This document shows, piece by piece, positions 19,341 to 27,828 of a stretch of 64,000 bases of DNA. The position numbers and the translations under genes were made by a program. The notes under the pieces were generated by a model. The model worked only from the letters and a program-made list of their open reading frames with translations. It ran no database searches and was not told where the DNA came from. Each line of letters starts with the position of its first letter. The stretch's first letter is position 1. Source of the DNA: Ignavibacteriaceae bacterium (GTDB lineage Bacteria > Bacteroidota > Ignavibacteria > Ignavibacteriales > Ignavibacteriaceae); contig JACAFC010000094.1 in assembly GCA_013388515.1 (NCBI GenBank), positions 1 through 64,000 on the forward strand, read 5' to 3'.

Positions 19341-21077
19341 TCAGATTGCCTCAAGAGTCTGCGTCTGTGCACGAATAAGTTTGGGATAATACTTGCCGTT
19401 TTCTGTTAGATAAAAACTACTACCTCTTTCTACAATGCGGCCATTCTGAAAAACTAAAATCTGATCGAACATATCCATCCGAGTCAGTCTATGTGTTATA
19501 AAAATTATTCTCTTGCCATGAGAATTCCTTTTTATTGTGCTTAAGATTAAGCCTTCGGTTAAATTATCTAAATGGGATGTTGCTTCATCAAAAATTAGTA
19601 TCGGTGTGTTTCTTAAAAGTGATCGGGCAATAGCAAGTCTTTTAATTTCACCGCCGCTTAACTTTTTTCCAAATTCACCAATGTGTGTGTTTAATTTTTC
19701 CGGCAAGTTTAAAATCATGTTCTTAAGATCAACTTGTTCAAGTACATTATACATTTCTTCATCGCTTGCATTTTCATTTGCTATCAGCAGATTTTCCTTT
19801 ATGGTTCCTGCAAACAAATGGGTTTTTTGCGGAACAACCGAAATTATTTCTCTTATTTTTTCTGACGACAGCTGCGAATAACTTATTCCGCCAATTGAAA
19901 TCTCTCCCTTATTATAACTCCACAATCGAGTTAGAATATTAACTAAAGTAGATTTTCCGGCTCCGCTTGCACCAACAATTGCAAGTATTTGATTTTCCTT
20001 AACTTCAAACGAAATATTTTCTAAAGTTTCCGCTTTACCATCATACGAAAATGAAACGTTGTGAACCTTTAAATCGTATCCATCAAAATTTACATCACCA
20101 TGCACTAAATTGTTTGTTATTTCTGCTTTTTGTTCGGTAATCTCTAACAATCTGCTTCCGGCTTCAATGCTTTTGCTTAAATATTGAAAAGCAAGCGGGA
20201 TTTGAAAAACAATTTCGTACGATGCCATAATTCCAATGGTTATTACTGCTAAATAAACTCCATCAAGTAATCCGCGGGTAACATCCGGAATAGATACAAA
20301 AAGCAGAGCAGCAACGGTTAAATTCATTGCTAAGCCGGTTAAGCTTTCATGCAATCCTTTAATCAAGTTCATTTTATACTCAGCCTTGAGGAGCTCATTT
20401 TGTTTGTCAATAAATTTTTGTTTCCAATTTTTTATTTCTTGATAAATTATTAATTCAGATAATCCGTACATGCCGTCAATTGCAATATTCTTAAGCTCCG
20501 TTCGTAAAACAATAATTTTTTTGCCAAGCTTACTGCTTAGTAAATAAGTTAAAATTGGTATTCCTATCGCTGAGCTGAGGAAGATTGCAAGAAAAATTAA
20601 AGCATACGTTATACTGAATTGATTCAGCAGAACAAACATAAAACCACAGGTTAAAACCAAAATGAACGGCGGCGAAATTACTCTAACAAAAATGTGCTCA
20701 AGACTTTCAATATCCTCAATTGATCTTGTAAGCAGATCGCCGCTTGAGTAATCGATAGTTTTAGATGGAACTAAAGGAATCAGCGATTTATAAAACCATA
20801 CTCTAAACTTTGCAAGCAGCTTAAAAGTAATTTTGTGTGAAATATATCTTTCCAAATATCTAAAAACGCCGCGGGCAATGCCGAAAAATCTTACACCAAC
20901 AATTGCAACTTGAAGCTGGTAAATTGGGGTTTGAATTGCTGCTTTAGCAATTAGGTAAGAGGAAGTCATCATTAAACCAATACCGCTGCCGACTGTAATA
21001 AATCCCAGCAAAACAGCAAAGAGCATCCAAAGTTTATAATCTTTTCCAAGCGATACTATCTTTAAAAATGTTTTCAT
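19341..21077 (-). CDS. cydC: ABC exporter subunit CydC
   Basis: The 578-residue half-transporter has six N-terminal membrane segments (about 15-300) and an ATPase domain with Walker A GASGAGKST, the ABC signature LSGGEIKRLAIARS, Walker B ILIFDEATSHLD and a switch histidine in FITHRL. CydDC exports cysteine and glutathione to the periplasm and is needed for heme insertion into cytochrome bd. Assignment to CydC rather than another exporter rests on the partner gene and the nearby cydAB. Its ATG overlaps the end of cydD by 4 bp (ATGA), indicating translational coupling. Confidence 0.85.
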   Translation of the reverse strand: MKTFLKIVSLGKDYKLWMLFAVLLGFITVGSGIGLMMTSSYLIAKAAIQTPIYQLQVAIVGVRFFGIARGVFRYLERYISHKITFKLLAKFRVWFYKSLIPLVPSKTIDYSSGDLLTRSIEDIESLEHIFVRVISPPFILVLTCGFMFVLLNQFSITYALIFLAIFLSSAIGIPILTYLLSSKLGKKIIVLRTELKNIAIDGMYGLSELIIYQEIKNWKQKFIDKQNELLKAEYKMNLIKGLHESLTGLAMNLTVAALLFVSIPDVTRGLLDGVYLAVITIGIMASYEIVFQIPLAFQYLSKSIEAGSRLLEITEQKAEITNNLVHGDVNFDGYDLKVHNVSFSYDGKAETLENISFEVKENQILAIVGASGAGKSTLVNILTRLWSYNKGEISIGGISYSQLSSEKIREIISVVPQKTHLFAGTIKENLLIANENASDEEMYNVLEQVDLKNMILNLPEKLNTHIGEFGKKLSGGEIKRLAIARSLLRNTPILIFDEATSHLDNLTEGLILSTIKRNSHGKRIIFITHRLTRMDMFDQILVFQNGRIVERGSSFYLTENGKYYPKLIRAQTQTLEAI

Positions 21078-22810
21078 GCACTTTTCCTTTGTGCTGTCAG
21101 CAATTCATTATAGTAACCGCTTCTTTTAATTAATTTTTCATGAGTTCCAGTTTCGACAATTCGCCCTTCTTTCATTACAATAATTTCATCTGCCCGCATA
21201 ATTGTATTTAACCTGTGAGCAATAATCAAAACTGTTTTTCCTTTAAATAGATTATACATGCAGCTCAAAATTTCTTCTTCGATGATTGGATCTAGATTGG
21301 CAGTTGGTTCGTCAATAAATAAAAATGGAGAATTTCGAAGGTATGCACGTGCCAAAGCAATTCTCTGAATTTCTCCGCCGCTTAGTTTATTCCCGTATTC
21401 CCCAATTGTTGAATCGTACTTTTGCGGAAGCGATGAAATAAAATCATGAACTTGAGCTTTGCCGGCTGCATTAATAACTTCTTTAATTGTGGCTTTGTAG
21501 TTGGAAATTCTAATATTTTCTAAAATACTGGTGTTAAATATGTGCGGATTCTGGGGCAGCCATGAAATTTTACTTCTCCATGCTTCTTCAGTTTGTTCAT
21601 AAAAATTTTCTGAACCAATTAAAATGTTTCCTTCATCTGCATTGATAAATCTAAGCAGCATATTCATTAATGAACTTTTGCCTGCACCGGTAGCCCCAAC
21701 CAAAGCAGTAACTTTTTGCGGCAGAATAGTAAGCGAAATATTATCGAGAGCTTTTATTTCTCTGCCTGGATATGTAAACGAAACATTGTTGAAAATTATT
21801 GGTTGTGAATTTTCGAGATGAAATATTTTCTGTTCATGTACATCAGCTCTCAACGGCATTTCAAATTTTAATATTTGATTTATCCTTTCAAAAGCTGAAA
21901 CTCCTTCCATCCCAGCGTGATAACTTGCGCCCAACTGACGAAGCGGCAAGTAAAAATCTGGAGCAATAATTAAAATGAATAAAGCATTTGAAAAGTCAAA
22001 GTTACCAGCCAGTAAACGTAATCCAACTGATACTGCGATAACGGCAACGCTTATGGTTGCGGCAATTTCTAAAACCAAGGCGGAGAGAAATGCGACTCTC
22101 AGAACTCTCATGGTTTTTATTCTAAAATGATTTGTAACATCAAATATTTTTTCAACTGTTTCGTTTGTTTTATTGAAAAGTTTTAAAGTAGATAAGCCAA
22201 GCAAGACATCGAAAAAGTAAGCACTCATTCGGCTGAGTGATTCCCATTGTTTCTTATTCATTCTCTCTGCAATTGAACCAATCAAATACATGAACAATGG
22301 AATGATCGGGGCAGTAACCACAAATATTGCTGCGGTCAGCAAATCGACCGGAAAGATAAATATCAAAATTATAATTGGAATAAAAAGCGATAAAAACACA
22401 TGCGGTAAAAATTTGGAAAAGTAATCTTCCAGCTTATCTACTCCTGTGAAAAGAGTATTGGTTAGTTCACCGGTTCTTTCGGATTTTAAAGTCAGCGGTC
22501 CAATCTTTTCAATTTGAATTATGATTTGTTCACGGAAATATTTCTTTAGATGACGCACTAACCCCGAAGCAAAGTACTGGCTGAGCCAAAGAAGAATTGC
22601 TCGTGAAGCAGAGACAATCAAAAATAAGATAAGTAAGCTTTGTACATTGTTTAGGGCTGCATGAAAAAGAAAAACCGAATTTATTATTTTACTTAGAATG
22701 TGAGCTTGACCAATTACAGCTCCCGATGCGAGAATTGAGGCAGCAATTATTAAAGCAAATTTAGCCGGTGCTGTTTTTACAAAAGCAAAAAGTTCTTTGT
22801 TGAAATTCAT
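21074..22810 (-). CDS. cydD: ABC exporter subunit CydD
   Basis: A 578-residue half-transporter with six membrane segments in the first about 310 residues, then Walker A GATGAGKSS, signature LSGGEIQRIALARA, Walker B FLFIDEPTANLD and switch His in IAHRL. It should form a heterodimer with CydC. The membrane part contains the ERTGELTNTLFTGVDKLEDYF coupling region typical of CydD. It sits 49 bp downstream of the PsiE-like gene and overlaps cydC by 4 bp. The whole unit lies downstream of cydAB, so it probably serves cytochrome bd assembly. Confidence 0.86.
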   Translation of the reverse strand: MNFNKELFAFVKTAPAKFALIIAASILASGAVIGQAHILSKIINSVFLFHAALNNVQSLLILFLIVSASRAILLWLSQYFASGLVRHLKKYFREQIIIQIEKIGPLTLKSERTGELTNTLFTGVDKLEDYFSKFLPHVFLSLFIPIIILIFIFPVDLLTAAIFVVTAPIIPLFMYLIGSIAERMNKKQWESLSRMSAYFFDVLLGLSTLKLFNKTNETVEKIFDVTNHFRIKTMRVLRVAFLSALVLEIAATISVAVIAVSVGLRLLAGNFDFSNALFILIIAPDFYLPLRQLGASYHAGMEGVSAFERINQILKFEMPLRADVHEQKIFHLENSQPIIFNNVSFTYPGREIKALDNISLTILPQKVTALVGATGAGKSSLMNMLLRFINADEGNILIGSENFYEQTEEAWRSKISWLPQNPHIFNTSILENIRISNYKATIKEVINAAGKAQVHDFISSLPQKYDSTIGEYGNKLSGGEIQRIALARAYLRNSPFLFIDEPTANLDPIIEEEILSCMYNLFKGKTVLIIAHRLNTIMRADEIIVMKEGRIVETGTHEKLIKRSGYYNELLTAQRKSA

Positions 22811-22859
22811 TCATCTTTTAGCAGAGTTGGGTGACATAAGATATTGAGCTGTGTATATT

Positions 22860-23285
22860 TTACTCCTTGTATTTTTTAAGCAGCACAATCGAAATTACAA
22901 ACAGCAAGATCATAACAGACAAAACTCCTATTTCCAGCATATACATATTAATCTTTTCGTGGTAGTAAGCAGTTTCAACACTTATAATTAATATTCTTCG
23001 AATTGCGGCAATCAAACCAACAATTAAAAATGGTTCGGCACAAAGCACATGATCTCTCATTGTAATGCGCACTGTGTATAGAATTTCCAAAACCATAACC
23101 AACAACAATGTTTTTGAAATTATTTCTATGAGAACTTGAACCTGATCGGCTGATCTGAAAATTGCCGGGAAAGATAGTATTTCATTGTAAACCAATAACA
23201 GTGCACTTGCAATTAGAAACAACGCAACTATTGTATAAATAATATCTTCAACCGAACTTAATGAGGACAATATTATTTTCTTCAT
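22860..23285 (-). CDS. PsiE-like four-helix membrane protein
   Basis: A 141-residue protein with four hydrophobic segments. Its central region (VRITMRDHVLCAEPFLIVGLIAAIRRILI) is the hallmark of the phosphate-starvation-inducible PsiE family. The family's biochemical function is unknown. Here it lies between cydB and cydD on the same strand, which suggests a role connected with respiration or membrane stress rather than phosphate. The 212-bp gap from cydB carries palindromic repeats, so it may have its own promoter. Confidence 0.8.
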   Translation of the reverse strand: MKKIILSSLSSVEDIIYTIVALFLIASALLLVYNEILSFPAIFRSADQVQVLIEIISKTLLLVMVLEILYTVRITMRDHVLCAEPFLIVGLIAAIRRILIISVETAYYHEKINMYMLEIGVLSVMILLFVISIVLLKKYKE

Positions 23286-23354
23286 TTAATTTTCTCCGGC
23301 AGTATTGATAAATATCATTTTCAAATAAAAAAGAGGTGGACTTAAAAGTCGCAA

Positions 23355-23407
23355 ATTGTCAGTCAGAGCCTGCCTGTCAGCAGACAGGCTTGTCGAAGAC
23401 TGACAAT
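23355..23407. repeat. REP-like nested palindrome
   Basis: Outer arms ATTGTCAGTC (23355-23364) and GACTGACAAT (23398-23407) enclose an inner stem CCTGTC/GACAGG. The layout resembles repetitive extragenic palindromes, which are often found many times per genome. It lies in the cydB-psiE gap. Confidence 0.7.
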
Positions 23408-23418
23408 TCTTTATAAAA

Positions 23419-23443
23419 TCACACTTCGACAAGCTCAGTGTGA
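23419..23443. repeat. Second short palindrome
   Basis: TCACAC (23419-23424) and GTGTGA (23438-23443) bracket TTCGACAAGCTCA. The sequence shares the TTCGACAAGC core, in opposite orientation, with the neighbouring REP-like palindrome (GCTTGTCGAAG). The two probably derive from one element. Confidence 0.6.
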
Positions 23444-23497
23444 CAGTAGAAATTACTTCTAAGACAACCTCTTCAAAATAATGATTGTTTTAAATAA

Positions 23498-24511
23498 TTA
23501 GTACTCTAACTTGGACTTTGTAGATAACCGTTTTCTGAAAACCCAATATGTCCAAATCTGATAGCCCAAAACAATCGGAACAAAAATTAATGCTACAATA
23601 CTCATAACTTGCAGAGTGTATGGGCTTGATGATGCATTATAAATTGTTAAACTCCAATCGGGGTTTAGACTTGAAACCATTACTCTTGGGAACAAACCAA
23701 TAAACACAGTAATGGTTGAAAAAGTAATAGTTAAAGCAGTCATTATAAATGCCCAGCCCTCTTTCTGAATCTTTAATAAATAACCAACTGATAAAAGAGC
23801 AGCTCCGGCAATAATTGGTGTAACACCGGGATTTACTCCCAGTTTACTGAACATATCAGTCTCGAAGTAACCATATATTACATAAGCAAAAAGCAGAACC
23901 GTTGCCGGCAGCCATAATTTTTTAGCGGTCTTTCTTGCATTATCTAAAAGTTCATCAGTGAGTTTTAAGGATAAGAAAAGTGCACCATGCAAAGTAAAGA
24001 GCGCCAGTGAAGCTAATCCTCCAACTAAAGAATATGGATTTAGGAGAGTAAAGAAGTTTCCTGTAAAATTCATATTCTCATCGATGGGAACGCCGCGAAT
24101 TAAATTTGATATTGCAACACCCCACAGTAAAGCTGGAATAAAACTGCTAATAAAGATTACCCAATCCCATCTTGTTCGCCAGACCTTATCTTCTTTTTTG
24201 CTTCGGTATTCGAAAGCAACACCGCGGGCAATTAATGCCAGCAGCATAACTACAAGTGCAAGGTAAAATCCGCTGAACATTGTTGCATACCAATTTGGAA
24301 AAGCAGCAAAAGAAGCTCCGCCTGCAGTAAGCAGCCAAACCTCGTTGCCGTCCCAGTGGGGTCCAATGGTGTTAATGACTGCTCGGCGACTTCTATCATC
24401 TTTACCTAAAAACGGTAGAAGAATTCCAACGCCATAATCAAATCCTTCAAGGAAAAAGAACCCTATGAAAAGAATTGTAATAAGAATAAACCAAATAATA
24501 TTTAAATCCAT
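23498..24511 (-). CDS. cydB: Cytochrome bd oxidase subunit II
   Basis: A 337-residue integral membrane protein with about nine transmembrane segments. The opening sequence FFLEGFDYGVGILLPFLG is the conserved CydB start, followed by IGPHWDGNEVWLLTAGGASFAAFPNWYATMFSGFYL, the family's signature. Together with CydA it forms the quinol:oxygen oxidoreductase, which reduces O2 to water with high affinity and without proton pumping. It begins 9 bp after cydA on the same strand, consistent with one transcript. Confidence 0.95.
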   Translation of the reverse strand: MDLNIIWFILITILFIGFFFLEGFDYGVGILLPFLGKDDRSRRAVINTIGPHWDGNEVWLLTAGGASFAAFPNWYATMFSGFYLALVVMLLALIARGVAFEYRSKKEDKVWRTRWDWVIFISSFIPALLWGVAISNLIRGVPIDENMNFTGNFFTLLNPYSLVGGLASLALFTLHGALFLSLKLTDELLDNARKTAKKLWLPATVLLFAYVIYGYFETDMFSKLGVNPGVTPIIAGAALLSVGYLLKIQKEGWAFIMTALTITFSTITVFIGLFPRVMVSSLNPDWSLTIYNASSSPYTLQVMSIVALIFVPIVLGYQIWTYWVFRKRLSTKSKLEY

Positions 24512-24520
24512 TTTATCCTC

Positions 24521-25897
24521 CTATGCATTGCTTAAAACTGTGTGTTCGGCTTCTTCTGCTTCAATGTCATCTACATTGCGAGAAGCATATTTGATCATTA
24601 ATTTTATCATGATAACCATCAGCACAGCATAAATCAGCGTGTAAGCAATTAATGAAAACAAAACTTCGCCTGCCGAGACTGTGTTGGAAACTGATTGCGC
24701 TGTTTGGAATAATCCGAAAACTGTCCATGGCTGTCTTGCAATTTCGGTAAACAGCCATCCTGTAGTATTTGCAACAACCGGAAGAAGCATTGACCAAAAA
24801 ACAATTTTGTACATCATTGGTTTTAATTCGTATCTATTTTTCATTGCTTTGTAAAGCGACAGTGCAGCAATTAATAACATCAAAAAGCCTGCTCCAACCA
24901 TTATTCTAAAAGTCCAGTATGATATTGCCACAGGAGGAACATAATCGCCTGGACCAAATTTTTGCTCAGCTTCAGCCTGTAATTGATTTATTCCCCTTAC
25001 CTCGCCTTCAAATTTATTGTATGCAAGAAAACTTAATGCGCCTGGAATTTTTATAGCAAAAACATCTTTTCTGTTTTTTTCATCACCAAATGTGAACAGA
25101 GACATTGCCGCAGGGTTTTCGGTATTCCATAGTGCTTCTGCGGCTGCCATTTTCATTGGCTGAATTTTAATCATATACTGAGCTTGATTGTGCCCAACCA
25201 AAATTACCAGCACAGATCCTACTAAAGCATAAAAAGCACCAAACTTGAATGACTTTAGAAAGACCTCATGTTTCTGCTTTTTAACTAATTGAAAAGCGCT
25301 GATTGAAAGAATTAAAAATCCGGCAGTAGCAACTGCACCAAAAAATACATGCGGAAATTGAACCCACAAGTGACCATTTGTAATTAAGGCGAAGAAGTCC
25401 GTCATCTCTGCCCTGCCATTTCGGATAGCGTACCCAACCGGCTGCTGCATGAATGAGTTTGCTGCCAATATCCATATAGCAGAAAGATTAGAACCAACTG
25501 CAACCAGCCAAATAGAAGCAAGGTGAGCTTTCTTTGGAAGTTTGTCCCAGCCAAAAACCCAAACGCCTAAAAATGTTGATTCCATAAAGAAAGCCAGCAG
25601 TGCTTCAATCGCAAGCGGTGCACCGAAAATATCTCCCATAAATCTTGAGTATTGAGACCAGTTCATCCCGAACTGAAACTCCTGCACGATACCGGTAACC
25701 ACACCAATGGCAAAATTTATAAGGAAGAGCTTTCCCCAAAACTTTGTCATTTTTTTATAGGATTCATTTCCGGTTCGGTAGTAAGCGGTTTGCATAATTG
25801 CAACAGCAATTGAAAGTCCCAATGTTACAGGAACAAAAAAGAAGTGATAAACTGTTGTAATTGCAAACTGCCATCTCGCTAAAAAAAGTGCATCCAT
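24521..25897 (-). CDS. cydA: Cytochrome bd oxidase subunit I
   Basis: A 458-residue membrane protein that starts MDALFLARWQFAITTVYHFFFVPVTLGLS, containing the conserved heme-ligand histidine near residue 18. The GWLFTEIARQPW segment is the quinol-site motif, with Ala in place of the common Gly before RQPW. It binds the hemes and the quinol. The length suggests the short-Q-loop type. It lies 26 bp downstream of an Rrf2 regulator gene, which probably controls the cluster in response to oxygen or nitric oxide, and precedes cydB. Confidence 0.95.
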   Translation of the reverse strand: MDALFLARWQFAITTVYHFFFVPVTLGLSIAVAIMQTAYYRTGNESYKKMTKFWGKLFLINFAIGVVTGIVQEFQFGMNWSQYSRFMGDIFGAPLAIEALLAFFMESTFLGVWVFGWDKLPKKAHLASIWLVAVGSNLSAIWILAANSFMQQPVGYAIRNGRAEMTDFFALITNGHLWVQFPHVFFGAVATAGFLILSISAFQLVKKQKHEVFLKSFKFGAFYALVGSVLVILVGHNQAQYMIKIQPMKMAAAEALWNTENPAAMSLFTFGDEKNRKDVFAIKIPGALSFLAYNKFEGEVRGINQLQAEAEQKFGPGDYVPPVAISYWTFRIMVGAGFLMLLIAALSLYKAMKNRYELKPMMYKIVFWSMLLPVVANTTGWLFTEIARQPWTVFGLFQTAQSVSNTVSAGEVLFSLIAYTLIYAVLMVIMIKLMIKYASRNVDDIEAEEAEHTVLSNA

Positions 25898-25923
25898 AAG
25901 TTTACCTCGATAATAGTTAATTA

Positions 25924-26355
25924 TTAAGAAGTTTTAATTAAGTGATGAAGAATGTAATCCGAAATTTTTTGCTTTTTTAAAGTGTCCATAAAAATTTGCT
26001 CTTGCTGCACAAAGAAAGAATGAAATTTGCAGCCGAGTTCAAATTCACAAAAAACGTTTTCGCACATGCAATCGTTAAATTTTATTTTGAAACCAATGAT
26101 GTTAAGTACATCCCACATAGAAATTTTTTGAGGATTAGCTTTAAGAAAAACCCCGCCATATTTCCCTTGAATTGAATCTGTTATATCAGCTTTTTTAAGT
26201 TTGTGAGCAATTCGTGAAGCAAATTTTTGTGATATGCGTAAAGTAGCTGCCATATTCCTTACACTAACAAACTCACCCTTCTTCAGTCCGGCAAGGTAAG
26301 CTGTAATTCTAAGTGCGTAATCTTGTTCGCGGGATATGAAACTTTGAATTCTCAT
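25924..26355 (-). CDS. Rrf2-family transcriptional regulator
   Basis: A 143-residue protein with an N-terminal winged helix (QDYALRITAYLAGLKKGEFVSVRNMAATLRISQKFASRIAHKLKKADI). A cysteine cluster, CMCENVFCEFELGC, is where related regulators bind a [2Fe-2S] or [4Fe-4S] cluster. Such proteins (NsrR, IscR, RsrR) sense nitric oxide, iron-sulfur status or redox. Placement immediately ahead of cydA suggests control of the cytochrome bd operon. The target sites cannot be read with confidence. Confidence 0.85.
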   Translation of the reverse strand: MRIQSFISREQDYALRITAYLAGLKKGEFVSVRNMAATLRISQKFASRIAHKLKKADITDSIQGKYGGVFLKANPQKISMWDVLNIIGFKIKFNDCMCENVFCEFELGCKFHSFFVQQEQIFMDTLKKQKISDYILHHLIKTS

Positions 26356-26691
26356 TTTTTAAATATTACCCAACAAGTAATGTTTAAAATTAAAACATCG
26401 AAACTTTAATTCAAAGTAATTTTTTAGACCGTTACTTCGAAATTTTTAGAAATTAATTTTAATAGTTATTGGGAGGAATTGAATGACAGCTTGCCCCGAT
26501 TATATTGGGAAAGCAATCTTCCATTAGTAAAATAAATCATTTATATATAGTTTGCTTCTCCCGACAAGCCAGTCTGCCGAAAGGTAAAATCGGTATTGCA
26601 AAGAGTGATTTGTGGATTCTTCAAAAGCGTCTTTTTAATAAATAGCACTTCGAAGTTTGGAGATTGGATATTATTAGGAATTTGTTTTTTG
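26356..26691. other. Non-coding gap upstream of the Rrf2-cyd cluster
   Basis: No gene is visible. Next to the Rrf2 start, the 26356-26460 part is very AT-rich and would contain the promoter of the cyd cluster. The side next to the glycosyltransferase stop holds no convincing hairpin. Confidence 0.5.
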
Positions 26692-27756
26692 TTAATTAGA
26701 ATTTACTAACTCCATTGCTGCGGAATAAACTCTCTCAACATCCAGTTCTTTAATACATTTGAATTTCACATCAGTTCTATTACAAATTAGGGGGCGGGGT
26801 GAATAAATAAAACAAGGTGAACAATCAAGATTAAGACTAACAATTTTGTGTTTGGTTTTCCAAGGATGAATATAATTTGGGTTAGTGGGACCAATAATTG
26901 CAACAACATTAAGCTGAAGTGCTGATGCAACATGCATTAAGCTGGAATCGTTAGTTACGAAAACATTGCATTGTTTCATAACTGCGGCACTCTCAGTTAA
27001 ATTATGCGAAACAACAGAAAATGCATTTGGATTATTAATTTGGCCGACTATATTTTGCTTTAGTTCTTCCTCCGTTGGTCCGCCAAATATTAAAATCTTC
27101 GCATTATGTGCTTCGATTAACTTTTTCCCAAGCAATGCAAACTTTTCTGGTTCCCATCTTCTGTTTGCTTGGTTTTTTAATGTTGCTGATCCCGGATGAA
27201 ACCCAACTACTAAATCATCGGTATTTATTTTCTTTTCTTTTAAAAATGCGTTGGCAAAATCCAAATCCGATTGAATTAGTGGAAGATCGAGACGGGGTTC
27301 TTCAACTAACTTTTGTGCCGTAAGTTTTTCACATAGCTTAAGATTCGTTTGTACGTTGTGCAGCGAATCATTTTCTATTATTCTTACATTATTCAGCCAG
27401 CCAAAATTTTGAAAATCTTTTCTTAGATATTTTACCGCTGCCTTCAGCTTACTACCTTGAAGAAAGTTAATGACATTATATTCTTTTCTGTTGGATGGAT
27501 AGACACTTATGGAGATATCGTAACTATTGCGGAGTGAAAAAATATACTTTAAGGATTTCAGAAACCCTTCTGACATAAAATCAAAATAAAAAACCTTGCT
27601 GATGTTTTCGTTTCGTTCATAAAAATCCTTTACCGCTTTAAACATGACAAGCGCATGAATTTCTGAATCCGGGTAAGATTTTTTTAAAAGATGAAGTGAG
27701 GGGGTAAACATTAGTGCATCCCCAATTCCGGAAAGAGCGTTTACTAAGATTTTCAT
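26692..27756 (-). CDS. Glycosyltransferase family 9 (heptosyltransferase-like)
   Basis: A 354-residue GT-B enzyme. The N-terminus MKILVNALSGIGDALMFTPSLHLLKKSYP is the family start. The C-terminal nucleotide-sugar half contains VVGFHPGSA, RRWEPEKFA, ILIFGGPTEEE and the FVTNDSSLMHVASALQLNVVAIIGPTNP donor-binding stretch. Members transfer heptose from ADP-heptose to lipopolysaccharide core. The rfaD gene near the end of the window would make that donor. The exact acceptor is unknown. It is separated from the DUF2723 gene by a hairpin. Confidence 0.9.
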   Translation of the reverse strand: MKILVNALSGIGDALMFTPSLHLLKKSYPDSEIHALVMFKAVKDFYERNENISKVFYFDFMSEGFLKSLKYIFSLRNSYDISISVYPSNRKEYNVINFLQGSKLKAAVKYLRKDFQNFGWLNNVRIIENDSLHNVQTNLKLCEKLTAQKLVEEPRLDLPLIQSDLDFANAFLKEKKINTDDLVVGFHPGSATLKNQANRRWEPEKFALLGKKLIEAHNAKILIFGGPTEEELKQNIVGQINNPNAFSVVSHNLTESAAVMKQCNVFVTNDSSLMHVASALQLNVVAIIGPTNPNYIHPWKTKHKIVSLNLDCSPCFIYSPRPLICNRTDVKFKCIKELDVERVYSAAMELVNSN

Positions 27757-27769
27757 TTTAGTTTATCAA

Positions 27770-27813
27770 AGATGACATCTTTAACGGTTTCAACAACCAA
27801 AAAGATGTCATCT
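27770..27813 (-). terminator. Hairpin between DUF2723 and glycosyltransferase genes
   Basis: AGATGACATCTTT (27770-27782) and AAAGATGTCATCT (27801-27813) form a perfect 13-bp stem with an 18-base loop. It begins 16 bp past the stop of the DUF2723 gene. On the minus strand TTTGAT follows, a short U-tract. Confidence 0.65.
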
Positions 27814-27828
27814 AATAATGTGGAAACT

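Noticed and set aside
26356-26460. TGTTTAAAATTAAAACA as an Rrf2 operator
   Set aside because: It is an AT-rich near-palindrome of a type common by chance in this DNA. Nothing supports it as a binding site.
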